Shown here in pieces: positions 39,198-46,255 of a DNA stretch of 64,000 bases. This stretch comes from Metabacillus bambusae (lineage in GTDB: Bacteria; Bacillota; Bacilli; Bacillales; Bacillaceae), in NCBI RefSeq assembly GCF_017497975.1, contig NZ_JAGDEL010000003.1, positions 1 through 64,000 of the forward strand. The letters run 5' to 3'. A program made the position numbers and the translations under genes. The notes below the pieces were generated by a model, which had not been told where the DNA came from, ran no database searches, and was given only the letters and a program-made list of their open reading frames with translations. Positions within the stretch are counted from its first letter, which is position 1. Each line of letters begins with the position of its first letter.

Positions 39198-39631
39198 GTA
39201 GATTGAAAGTAAGACATATATGAAATTTTTTATTAAGTAATAACTTTGTGATTGTAAATTAAAGATTTGGCTCGAAGGCAAACCCCCGGGAAGGAGAACC
39301 CTCAAGTTGAAATATGCACTAAGTCTAAGGACTGAACGTGCGCCGTTAGTCAGAGGCAGCTCCGTGACGGATGGAGTGAAATGTGGTACCCAACCCACGC
39401 ATATCAGTTTGTATACCACCGTCAGCGTTTTGCCTTCGTGCCAAGTTTTTAAGGTTATCCTGTTCAACTTTATGCATTGTATCTATTTCGGATTTAGCTT
39501 ATCAAGGGAAAGTACGCCCTTGACAAGCTAAATCCGAAAGGATATTTGGGTCTATAAGTTGAACAAGGAATAACTCTATTCATATTGAATAAAGCACCAA
39601 CTAAAAACATTTGGGTGTGCGTGGGTTGACT
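39198..39631 (+). ncRNA. Candidate bridge RNA region of the IS110-type element
   Basis: No protein is supported here. CCGTTAGTCA at 39343-39352 is identical to the left insertion junction (37950-37959) and ATATCAGTT at 39401-39409 is identical to the right junction (39641-39649), as expected for guide loops of a bridge RNA. CAACCCACGCA (39391-39401) pairs with TGCGTGGGTTG (39618-39628). The end points are not defined. Confidence 0.55.
39458..39572. repeat. Long double hairpin in the IS non-coding region
   Basis: An inner stem of over 20 bp joins TTTCGGATTTAGCTT to AAGCTAAATCCGAAA (39487-39540). An outer stem joins CCTGTTCAACTT to AAGTTGAACAAGG. The outer arms resemble the ends of the array repeat. 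Confidence 0.7.
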
Positions 39632-39644
39632 GTTTCGTTCATAT

Positions 39645-39714
39645 CAGTTCAACAAGCAAAAAGATCGCCTTAGCGATCTCCATCTTTAACTCTAGCCCCT
39701 GTTAGCAAAACAAG
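39645..39714 (+). repeat. Array repeat copy, right part, interrupted by IS
   Basis: AGTTCAACAAGCAAAAAGATCG with a perfect GATCGC/GCGATC hairpin, then TAGCCCCTGTTAGCAAAACAAG. It completes the copy begun at 37932 and ends 63 nt from the spoVS stop. Confidence 0.85.
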
Positions 39715-39777
39715 TTAATTTAGTATTAGGGTAATGTTTTTATAATATATTCTTTTATTGAACATCTCTACGCAATT

Positions 39778-40050
39778 CTATCTTTTTTTTCTAGGACCTA
39801 AAATTAATTTGATTGCTGTTCTACTTTCATTATTGATTAAAATATCTGTAAATGCAGGAACAAAAACCAGATTAACACCACTAGGAGCTATGAATCCTCT
39901 TGCAATTGCAATGGCTTTAATCGCTTGATTTAAAGCACCTGCTCCAATCACTTGAATTTCTGTAACTCCTGTTACACTTATTACGCCTGCAATAGCACCT
40001 GCAACTGAATTTGGGTTTGATTTTGATGATACTTTCAATACCTTATCCAT
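39778..40050 (-). CDS. spoVS: Stage V sporulation protein S paralogue
   Basis: 90 aa. LKVSSKSNPNSVAGAIAGV, QVIGAGALNQAIKAIAIARG and IAPSGVNLVFVPAFTDI match the highly conserved SpoVS family (AlbA-like fold, needed for timely coat assembly and septation control). The C-terminus is less conserved (INNESRTAIKLILGPRKKR). Its setting among array repeats suggests an extra, perhaps mobile, copy rather than the housekeeping locus. Confidence 0.93.
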   Translation of the reverse strand: MDKVLKVSSKSNPNSVAGAIAGVISVTGVTEIQVIGAGALNQAIKAIAIARGFIAPSGVNLVFVPAFTDILINNESRTAIKLILGPRKKR

Positions 40051-40182
40051 ATTAATTTTTCCCCCTGTTATTTAATCTCTTGATATGATCACTGGAAAGT
40101 ATTTAATTAACGTATCTTTAATCATATTCAAATTCAAATCAAACAGAACTATTGAACTTATTCCTTTGATACTTGTTGTGTT
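40051..40182. other. Intergenic region upstream of spoVS
   Basis: Holds the spoVS promoter region; no motif is strong enough to call. Confidence 0.3.
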
Positions 40183-40267
40183 ATCCTGCATCTGTACTCA
40201 AATTAAAAATTAGGCATTCCTTGTTTAAGGAATGCCTCCGTTAGTTTAAGTGAACTTATTCACAATG
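40183..40267 (+). repeat. Array repeat copy
   Basis: ATCCTGCATCTGTACTCAAA, hairpin AGGCATTCC/GGAATGCCT, then CTCCGTTAGTTTAAGTGAAC and TTCACAATG, the full right end of the family. Confidence 0.85.
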
Positions 40268-40326
40268 TTACATTTCAATTGGAGAATGACAAGAATGTCA
40301 TTTATATTTAACCCTTAAAAATGTAT

Positions 40327-40354
40327 AACCCCGTCCTAAAATTAGGACAGGGTT
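40327..40354 (-). terminator. Terminator of the ArsR-VOC operon
   Basis: AACCCCGTCCTA and TAGGACAGGGTT form a 12-bp stem (one wobble). It lies about 90 nt past the VOC gene stop, followed on the minus strand by ATACATTTTT. Confidence 0.7.
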
Positions 40355-40446
40355 AACATAAAATTGATTTATTCTTAATAAAACACTTCACCAAACTTAA
40401 ATCTTACCAATAAAGTCGTTAAGAACTAGGTTACTTCGTCATGAAG

Positions 40447-40830
40447 TTACTTCTGCATTATCTGAATAAGGTTGCCGCATGTATCGTCGAAGACAGCTAT
40501 TGTGACTTCGCCCATTTTTGTCGGTTCCATAGTAAACTTAACGCCTTTTTTCATTAATCGTTCGTACTCTTTTCGAATATCTGCAACGCCAAACATTGTT
40601 GCTGGGATGCCCTCAGCAGATATCTTCTTTTGATACTCCTTTGCGGCAGGGTGTTCATTCGGTTCGAGTAAAAGCTCGGTACCGTCTTGTTCATCGGGAG
40701 AAACAAGCGTTATCCACCTAAATTTCCCCATGGGAACGTCATGCTTTTTTACAAATCCCAGCTTTTCTGAATAAAATTCCAGTGCCTTGTCTTGGTCTTG
40801 TACGAATATACTTGTAACAATGATTTTCAT
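40447..40830 (-). CDS. VOC family protein (extradiol/glyoxalase fold)
   Basis: 127 aa from the ATG at 40830 (AAAGGAGG nine nt upstream). IFVQDQDKALEFYSEKLGFVKKHD and VAVFDDTCGNLIQIMQ-like text (IAVFDDTCGNLIQI) are the paired VOC modules. It lies 100 nt downstream of an ArsR regulator in the same direction, a frequent pair in Bacillus. Substrate unknown. Confidence 0.82.
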   Translation of the reverse strand: MKIIVTSIFVQDQDKALEFYSEKLGFVKKHDVPMGKFRWITLVSPDEQDGTELLLEPNEHPAAKEYQKKISAEGIPATMFGVADIRKEYERLMKKGVKFTMEPTKMGEVTIAVFDDTCGNLIQIMQK

Positions 40831-40930
40831 AATGTTTTGCCTCCTTTGATATTTACCACGTTGGTGCTCTGCAAACAATCTGGCTCCAAGCAGAAAAATC
40901 CCTACATTCGTCAGAAGTTTTTAACGAAAA

Positions 40931-41209
40931 TTACTCTATCCATCCTTTAAGCAAATTTTTAAGTGGTTCGTTGTTAAATATAACTACTCGATATTTTCCC
41001 ATTCTTTTTGATTTTACGAGCCCAGCATCTTCCAATACAGATAGATGTTTTGCAATCGCTTGTCGCGAAATGGAAAGGTCGTGCTTCATAATGAGACGTA
41101 CCATAAGTTCATACAATGTCAGCTCGTTGCGTTCGGATAGTTCGTCTAATATAAGCCGCCGAGTCGAGTCGCCAAGTGCTTTGAATATAGCTTCTTTGTC
41201 CCAATTCAT
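40931..41209 (-). CDS. ArsR family transcriptional regulator
   Basis: 92 aa from the ATG at 41209. IFKALGDSTRRLILDELSE and ISRQAIAKHLSVLEDAGLV are the winged-helix region; no metal-binding Cys pair is present, so it belongs to the non-metal branch often paired with VOC or SRPBCC genes. Two identical-style palindromes directly upstream are its likely operators. Confidence 0.87.
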   Translation of the reverse strand: MNWDKEAIFKALGDSTRRLILDELSERNELTLYELMVRLIMKHDLSISRQAIAKHLSVLEDAGLVKSKRMGKYRVVIFNNEPLKNLLKGWIE

Positions 41210-41222
41210 ATATCGAGTATAA

Positions 41223-41267
41223 GCAACTCTACGGTTGCTTGTCAAGAACAAGCAACTGTATGGTTGC
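41223..41267. promoter_or_regulatory. Two tandem operator palindromes for the ArsR protein
   Basis: GCAAC-6-GTTGC occurs at 41223-41238 and again at 41252-41267, 29 bp apart (about three helix turns), immediately upstream of the regulator start. It is probably autoregulatory. Confidence 0.75.
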
Positions 41268-41437
41268 GTGATAAAGGAACCGTATCATGCAATCTTAACA
41301 ATTTAAAGTCTCATAATTGTAGTTTGAACCATTATAGAAATATAAACTGAATTTCAACAAAAAAGTGCATTAATCCTCATTGGATCAACACACTAGTTAG
41401 ATTTATAAGCATCTTGTATGTTTTTTTATTTAAAACG
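41268..41437. other. Intergenic DNA with a segment duplicated at 55.35 kb
   Basis: About 41379-41440 (GATCAACACACTAGTTAGAT onward) closely matches 55350-55413 and in both cases runs into an array repeat. No gene. Confidence 0.6.
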
Positions 41438-41526
41438 TTCTTATCCAACTCCCGTTAGTTACATAAGAAAAAGAGCTGATCGTGATCGTCACAGCTCATT
41501 AAAGCTATAGTACCTTTTAGTTGAAT
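41438..41526 (+). repeat. Array repeat copy
   Basis: CAACTCCCGTTAGTTACATAAG, hairpin GAGCTG-ATCGTGATCG-CAGCTC-like, then GTACCTTTTAGTTGAATT. It abuts the stop of the broken membrane gene. Confidence 0.75.
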
Positions 41527-41830
41527 TAATCAAGTAACCTTCTATTGATAAGTACGTACACAATTGTTAATAAAATCATCATAGCAATTATAAGAATCGT
41601 TAATTCATAAGGATAGTCAATAAACTATTGACAACTACTAACAACTAACAACTAACAACTAACAATCCTAATGGTAGAAAAAAAGTTCCACCTGTTAATG
41701 TACCTTATATGGACTTATTTTTTATCATCTTTTCATTAAATCCTGCTAACAACCAGGTTTGCTTTTTTACAGCTACTAAGTTCGACACAAGTAAAAGAGC
41801 TATACCAATTACGAATAATCCATAATCCAC
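41526..41830 (-). pseudogene. Decayed small membrane protein with an internal 7-bp tandem repeat
   Basis: From a GTG at 41830 (GGGGGTG upstream) the minus strand reads VDYGLFVIGIALLLVSNL and TWLLAGFNEKMIKNKSI then stop. Further on are GGTFFLPLGLLVVS and, in another frame, DYPYELTILIIAMMILLTIV to the end. Together they resemble a DUF3784-like protein with several helices. A (GTTGTTA)n tract at about 41631-41666 lies in the break. Confidence 0.55.
41631..41666. repeat. 7-bp tandem repeat (ACAACTA)
   Basis: Four units of ACAACTA, the first separated by CTA, then ACAAT. It lies within the decayed membrane gene. Confidence 0.8.
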
Positions 41831-41992
41831 CTTTTCACCCCCAAAGACCACTTTATTTCCTGCTACTTTTTTATACGAACTAAAAAGGTAAAGTTCCCTT
41901 TTTTTTGAACTAACTTGCCCCATTAGTTCAAGAAGAAAAAGAGATACGAAGTAACTGCCACCGTTAGGCGATATGTAATTCCTCTTTTGTTT

Positions 41993-42220
41993 CTAAATTT
42001 TATCTGTACTATGTGCGTTTTCTTCCTCTATAACTATACTATAAGAAATATTAAGTTTATCCCAAACCCAATTCTGAAATAATTCTTCTATAACTTTTTT
42101 TATTTCGGTATCATCCATATTCTCGTCAATCCATAATTTTTCAAAAGTGAACGTTTCTGCTTCCATCGAATCTTTATATTTTGTACCAACTGAAAAGGTA
42201 ACTATTTTTACCCATTTAAT
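41993..42220 (-). CDS. Small acidic protein, apparent ATT start (DUF7167-like)
   Basis: A 76-codon frame that lacks an ATG, GTG or TTG start and so is easily missed. It reads KWVKIVTFSVGTKYKDSMEA, then IDENMDDTEIKKVIEELFQN and WVWDKLNISYSIVIEEE. GGAGG lies just upstream and ATT at 42218-42220 is the only candidate start; an ATG (42213-42215) overlaps in another frame. The long conserved-looking frame argues for a real or very recently damaged gene. The family name is tentative. Confidence 0.6.
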   Translation of the reverse strand: MKWVKIVTFSVGTKYKDSMEAETFTFEKLWIDENMDDTEIKKVIEELFQNWVWDKLNISYSIVIEEENAHSTDKI

Positions 42221-42289
42221 TATCCTCCGTTTGAATTTAGCCTATAATAAACTGTTTATAGTATCTCTTCTTCTTCAATAAACCTCCAT

Positions 42290-42658
42290 CTATAGTTGAA
42301 AAATAAATAGATTGCCTAAGATTATTTCAAAAATTACAGAGCAAATTAATATCCATATCGTTTCTATACGTAAAAAAGAACTTACTACACTTCGATGCTT
42401 TATGTCGGCAATTTTTTTAGCTACTTGGAGATTGATTGGTATAAATAATAAAGAAAATAGAAATCCTCCTGAAACAGAAATAAAAAAATGAATAACTCCC
42501 AAATTAGTAGTTAATTCTGCTACACTACTTCCTATTATGTAGACAGGTAAACCAGCCCATATAAAAAATGTTAGAAATGATAATAATGACACAATTACAA
42601 GTAACATAGAGTTCCTTTTTAGCACAGTTAAATAACTCTGGAAATACAAAATCATCAA
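42290..42658 (-). CDS. Small integral membrane protein, unknown
   Basis: 122 aa with three or four hydrophobic helices (LLVIVSLLSFLTFFIWAGL, FFISVSGGFLFSLLFI, IETIWILICSVIFEIIL). No family recognised. Start ATG with AGGAG-like sequence upstream. Confidence 0.6.
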   Translation of the reverse strand: MMILYFQSYLTVLKRNSMLLVIVSLLSFLTFFIWAGLPVYIIGSSVAELTTNLGVIHFFISVSGGFLFSLLFIPINLQVAKKIADIKHRSVVSSFLRIETIWILICSVIFEIILGNLFIFQL

Positions 42659-42724
42659 TCCTCTCCTTATATAAAACTTATAATTTATATTTTACTATAA
42701 ATACCAATTCTCATTTTTAATTTT

Positions 42725-42770
42725 TCTTCAACTATCCTGCCCGTTACTTTAAGTACATTTTTTCACAAAC
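42725..42770 (+). repeat. Array repeat copy, compact
   Basis: TCAACTATCCTGCCCGTTAC fused directly to TTTAAGTACATTTTTTCAC: left and right ends without the central hairpin. It abuts the stop of the broken TPR gene. Confidence 0.8.
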
Positions 42771-43260
42771 TACTCCCAAATCTCATCTAATTTATACGAA
42801 TAGAAATCTATTGTTTTTTTATAACTTAATATTTCATCATCGGTTGTTGTAACTATTAAGCATTTTAGTAACAACTCCATCGCTTTACTATGCTCGTTCA
42901 AATTATATTAGGGCATCGAATAGAACGTTTGAATTGTCCTATTGTTTGGAAAAGATCCAATTCCCTTAAGAAATGTACTTGTGACTTTTTATATTTTCCT
43001 AATGTTCTATATGTACTCCCTAATCCCAATAAGGCTCCTTCCAATTCCTTTGAAGACAAACCTAATTTGATTGCATTTTCATAAAAGGGAACTGCTTTCG
43101 ATTCTTCTCCTAATAAATCAAAACTACAAGTACATTGATAGTTATTTGACGCATTATCGGGGAACTTCTGTACCAGTTTCATAAGTAATTCGTCGTTAGA
43201 TTCTTTATGATTTCCACTTTTCCGTAAAACAATAGCTTTATCTAATTCTTTTTCCATCAT
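42770..43260 (-). pseudogene. Frameshifted tetratricopeptide repeat protein
   Basis: From the ATG at 43260 it reads MEKELDKAIVLRKSGNHKES, GEESKAVPFYENAIKLGL and GLGSTYRTLGKYKKSQ (TPR units). One missing T after DLF shifts the frame; restored, it continues PNNRTIQTFYSM, meets a TAA, then YNLNEHSKAMELLLKCLIV to a stop at 42770. Two lesions, so inactive. Confidence 0.75.
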
Positions 43261-43282
43261 TTGCAACTCCGTCTCTAATCTA

Positions 43283-43351
43283 TTTGTTTCACTAACCTGC
43301 TCCTTTAGTTGGTTGAAGAACGATAAAAAAAGATTGCCGCAGCAACCCAAT
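43283..43351 (+). repeat. Array repeat copy
   Basis: CACTAACCTGCTCCTTTAG and a GATTGCCGCAGCAACCC hairpin. It ends 12 nt before the stop of the next minus-strand gene. Confidence 0.8.
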
Positions 43352-43363
43352 TAAAATTTAAAG

Positions 43364-43642
43364 TTAACTTCTTTTATGTAATACCTTAACAGCTTTATGT
43401 TCTTTTTTTACATATATATTATATTGTGTATCATCTTTAAATCGTTCATTACGACTATTAAAAGCTCTAATGGGAGTTTCAATTTTATACTTTATTCCTT
43501 CTTCTTTTAATTTTGCAATAATCTTAAAGTATTCCTCGTTACCATATGTAGAGTATATTTGTTTCCAATTCCTGTTGGAGAAGGTTCGAATCAAAGAAAT
43601 AATAATGAATACAGAAGCAAGAATTGCAATTGTTATGTACAT
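43364..43642 (-). CDS. Small single-pass membrane protein, unknown
   Basis: 92 aa from the ATG at 43642 (GGGGGCG upstream). Residues 2-20 are a membrane helix (YITIAILASVFIIISLI); the cytoplasmic part has NEEYFKIIAKLKEEGIKYKIE and ends KEHKAVKVLHKRS, a fold reminiscent of small DUF2007-like domains. Function not known. Confidence 0.6.
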   Translation of the reverse strand: MYITIAILASVFIIISLIRTFSNRNWKQIYSTYGNEEYFKIIAKLKEEGIKYKIETPIRAFNSRNERFKDDTQYNIYVKKEHKAVKVLHKRS

Positions 43643-43700
43643 TCTAATTCGCCCCCTAATAAAAATGTTCATTACCATTTCTGTAAATAATATGTAATTC

Positions 43701-43780
43701 CTTTTTCAACTGTACTGCCCGTTACTGAAATAAGAAAAAGCGTCTCCACTTTTGTAGAAACGCACCCGTCAGCACAATAA
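43701..43780 (+). repeat. Array repeat copy, complete, terminator-like
   Basis: TCAACTGTACTGCCCGTTAC, hairpin GCGTCTCCAC/GTAGAAACGC, right core GCACCCGTCAG. On the minus strand the stem is followed by TTTTTCTTATT, so it should terminate the gene whose stop is 4 nt away. Confidence 0.85.
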
Positions 43781-43783
43781 AAC

Positions 43784-44110
43784 TTACATTTCAAAAGAGT
43801 AATCCCTCTCAACTTTACAAACTCGAACATTGTAATTTTTATACCATTCTATCTTACCTTTTTCTTGAGCTACTATATGGGACGAATTTTGTTTCCAACT
43901 GTTAATGTCTTCTAAAGACTCCCAATATGAAACAGTTATACCTAACTCATTATCTCTTGCACTTTCAATACCTAAAAATCCTTGTTGCTTTGAAGCCAAC
44001 TCTTCCATTGCTTGTGCCATTTTTCCATATCCATTATCAACATCAGTTCTTTGTGATGTAAATATCACTGCATAATATGGTGGTTGTGGTTTTTTCTCAT
44101 TTCCGTTCAT
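43784..44110 (-). CDS. Antibiotic biosynthesis monooxygenase (ABM) domain protein
   Basis: 108 aa. YYAVIFTSQRTDVDNGYGKM, GFLGIESARD and ITVSYWESLEDINSWKQN are the ABM ferredoxin-like fold seen in heme-degrading and quinone-type monooxygenases and in many stand-alone proteins. Substrate unknown. Confidence 0.85.
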   Translation of the reverse strand: MNGNEKKPQPPYYAVIFTSQRTDVDNGYGKMAQAMEELASKQQGFLGIESARDNELGITVSYWESLEDINSWKQNSSHIVAQEKGKIEWYKNYNVRVCKVERDYSFEM

Positions 44111-44148
44111 CTATTAAATCCCCCCATTAGTTATTTGAATTCCAATTC

Positions 44149-44535
44149 TCAATAACTTATATATGTATTCTCTATTTGTTCGTGTATATTTGTAATGCTT
44201 AGCGACTCATTAGTAAAGGAGTTTAGGTACCCAATGACTATATCATCATATTTATCTAATTTAAAATTCCCTTGTAAAACAACACCATAAGCATATTTAT
44301 TAATTTCCTCTAGGTATATTTCAAATATTTGACTTGGGAATATATCTCGAAATTTTTTAGGTTTGTTTTTTAGTTTTATTTTAACTGCATACGGAAGCTG
44401 TTCCCCATAAATCCGCTGGTCAAAATTGAGTGCTTTTAAAATTATTTTTTCTACTCTTTCAATATCTGCTTCTGAATTAATCTTCTTAAATTCTTCAAAC
44501 AATAATGTACTAATTTTGGATATAGACTTGTTCAA
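44149..44535 (-). CDS. Uncharacterised 128-aa protein, possibly immunity-like
   Basis: Starts with TTG after GGAGGGG. The N-terminal half is helical; KFRDIFPSQIFEIYLEEINK and YAYGVVLQGNF recall the beta-barrel segment of immunity protein 26-like families, but the match is weak. No toxin gene is adjacent. Confidence 0.5.
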   Translation of the reverse strand: MNKSISKISTLLFEEFKKINSEADIERVEKIILKALNFDQRIYGEQLPYAVKIKLKNKPKKFRDIFPSQIFEIYLEEINKYAYGVVLQGNFKLDKYDDIVIGYLNSFTNESLSITNIHEQIENTYISY

Positions 44536-44582
44536 TTAATCCCCTCCTAAAAGTCCACCTTTACATCTATAATAAAACAAAT

Positions 44583-44690
44583 TCTTGTTCAACTAAACTG
44601 CGTCTATAGTTCAATAAGAAAAGCTGCCTAAAAAGCCAGCTGGATATTAAAGTAACGCACCCTTTAGTTTAGGTACAATATTTCACAATC
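44583..44690 (+). repeat. Array repeat copy, complete
   Basis: TTCAACTAAACTGCGTCTAT, hairpin AGCTGGC/GCCAGCT-type, then CGCACCCTTTAGTTTAGGTA and TTTCACAATC. Confidence 0.85.
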
Positions 44691-44704
44691 TCTTGTGTAA
44701 TAAG

Positions 44705-44794
44705 AATGAAGGCGATCAATTCATACTAGAAAAATTTTTTGACGTAAAGCAGATCGAGGTGTTTATTTATGCTTTAAAAGCAACAAATGTTTAA
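44705..44794 (+). pseudogene. Solo C-terminal tail of a lost plus-strand gene
   Basis: A 30-codon open run ending NEGDQFILEKFFDVKQIEVF, IYALKATNV and stop, with no start. A terminator follows at once. I do not recognise the parent protein. Confidence 0.4.
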
Positions 44795-44828
44795 AAGCAT
44801 CCAAACTGGTTCTTTTGGATGCCTTTTG
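44793..44828 (+). terminator. Terminator hairpin
   Basis: AAAAGCATCCAAA and TTTTGGATGCCTTTT form a 12-bp stem with a T-tract on the plus strand. Confidence 0.75.
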
Positions 44829-44871
44829 TCAAAATCTGATACGTACACTATAAAATGATCGTTGGGAATAA

Positions 44872-45315
44872 TTACTTCTCTGTTGCTGTATTTCCCATTG
44901 CAATAGAAATTCTATTCCAACTGTTGATTTGATTAATAATTAGAATAAGGTCAACATATTGTCTTTCGTCATAATATTCACGTACTCGTTGATAAAGCTC
45001 ATCTGGTACACGTTTTGTTGGGATTAAAGTCACGTATTCTGTCAACTCAAGAGCTACTTTTTCCGCATCTGAATAAAATGTAGACTCTCTCCAGGCACTA
45101 ATACAATATAAACGTTGTTCCGTTTCTCCCATTTTTCTAGCATCTGCCGTGTGCATGTTAATACAGTATGCACAACCATTTATTTGAGAAGCCCGAATTT
45201 TTATAAGTTCACGAAGTTTACGGTCTATACCTGTAGTTTTCGTATACTTCTCCATTTCCATCATGATTTTAAGTGCTTCTGGTGCTACATTGTAATAATC
45301 GATTCGTTGTTCCAT
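44872..45315 (-). CDS. Carboxymuconolactone decarboxylase family (AhpD-like) protein
   Basis: 147 aa. IKIRASQINGCAYCINMHT is the AhpD-type CxxC-x3-H redox centre. Such proteins act as alkylhydroperoxidase partners. It is transcribed with the azoreductase gene 83 nt upstream and lies near a divergent Rrf2 regulator, which suggests a response to thiol- or quinone-reactive compounds. Confidence 0.87.
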   Translation of the reverse strand: MEQRIDYYNVAPEALKIMMEMEKYTKTTGIDRKLRELIKIRASQINGCAYCINMHTADARKMGETEQRLYCISAWRESTFYSDAEKVALELTEYVTLIPTKRVPDELYQRVREYYDERQYVDLILIINQINSWNRISIAMGNTATEK

Positions 45316-45398
45316 TTTAATTACCTCCCTAAAAAGCTTAGTTTACTCTGCATTTTATACCTTTCCCTTTAATTCAAAAGGTCGCTGATTTTTCTAGT

Positions 45399-46037
45399 TT
45401 AGAAAGATTGTGAGTTAATATAACCTACTAATTCCTTTTCAGCTGATTTCATTATTTCTTCTTTGTCGTTAGTAGACATGTCTAAGCCTTGAGCACGTAT
45501 TAATTTCATTTGGTTAATCCCCATCATGTGCAATACTCCGCGCATATATTGTGGCGCAATATCTAAATTTACATATCGGTAATTAGTATCATATTCACTA
45601 CCACTCGTAAGGATAAATGTGACCTTGGTAGTTTCGTCTGACATTAATCCAACCGAACCAGTTTCAGTGTATTTGAATGTTTCTCTAGATGTTAGAATAT
45701 TATCCAGATAGTCTTTAAACTTTGCAGGCACATTCCAATTATGCAAAGGCATGTAAATATAAATATAATCTGCTGACTTCCATTGTTTTATTAATTTATA
45801 TTGTGCTTCATGACTTTTTAATCGTTCAGCAAACATTTCTTTAGGATTAGTAAAATTTAAAGTATCAGCAGTAATTTGCGGGATAAAATTATTTGGATCG
45901 TAGACATTTAATACTTCGATTGTTCCTTGACCATTTAATTTTTCTTGTAAAGTTTTTAAACCAACATCTGCTAAACGGTTTGCTGCTCTTTTTTGATTAT
46001 TGTAATCAGGATGAGCCATTAGCTGTAAAATATTCAT
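45399..46037 (-). CDS. FMN-dependent NADH:quinone/azo oxidoreductase (AzoR-like)
   Basis: A 212-aa flavodoxin-fold protein. MPLHNWNVPAKFKDYLDNIL and KVTFILTSGSEYD are typical AzoR segments. It should reduce quinones or azo compounds with NADH. It is divergent from an Rrf2 regulator and upstream of an AhpD-like gene, forming a likely regulated detoxification unit. Confidence 0.85.
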   Translation of the reverse strand: MNILQLMAHPDYNNQKRAANRLADVGLKTLQEKLNGQGTIEVLNVYDPNNFIPQITADTLNFTNPKEMFAERLKSHEAQYKLIKQWKSADYIYIYMPLHNWNVPAKFKDYLDNILTSRETFKYTETGSVGLMSDETTKVTFILTSGSEYDTNYRYVNLDIAPQYMRGVLHMMGINQMKLIRAQGLDMSTNDKEEIMKSAEKELVGYINSQSF

Positions 46038-46255
46038 CGTTCCACCTCTATTAGTTTGATTATTGTAGACCTCTTAAATAGGTTTTAATTAGAGACTAAG
46101 TTAATCGGCGATTAACATTATTCATATTAAATGTTATAATTATTTTTGTCAATTGAACAAACTTACCCAAGAGAGAGGTTTCATTTATTTGACTAGTACT
46201 CTAAATTCTCCTAAGATACAATTAATATTCCTTAATCAAAAGTAGGTGAATTTAT

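Larger units (their letters stand above)
37957..39645 (+). mobile_element. IS110-family element, IS1111-like, inserted in an array repeat
   Basis: About 1.69 kb. ATGAACGAAAC at 37962-37972 and GTTTCGTTCAT at 39632-39642 are perfect 11-bp inverted repeats a few bases inside the tips, like the subterminal repeats of the IS1111 group. One transposase gene lies near the left end and about 450 bp of non-coding DNA near the right. The flanks join to restore CACCCGTTAGT plus TCAACAAG of an array repeat. No target duplication is obvious, as expected for this family. Confidence 0.85.

Noticed and set aside
39307-39531. 74-codon open frame in the IS non-coding region, looking superficially like a reverse-transcriptase-linked segment
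   Set aside because: No protein family features; the DNA shows dyads and junction matches instead, and no group II intron domain V was found.
42898-43350. TPR gene starting at 43350
   Set aside because: The first 30 codons lie in an array repeat; the ATG at 43260 has a ribosome binding site.
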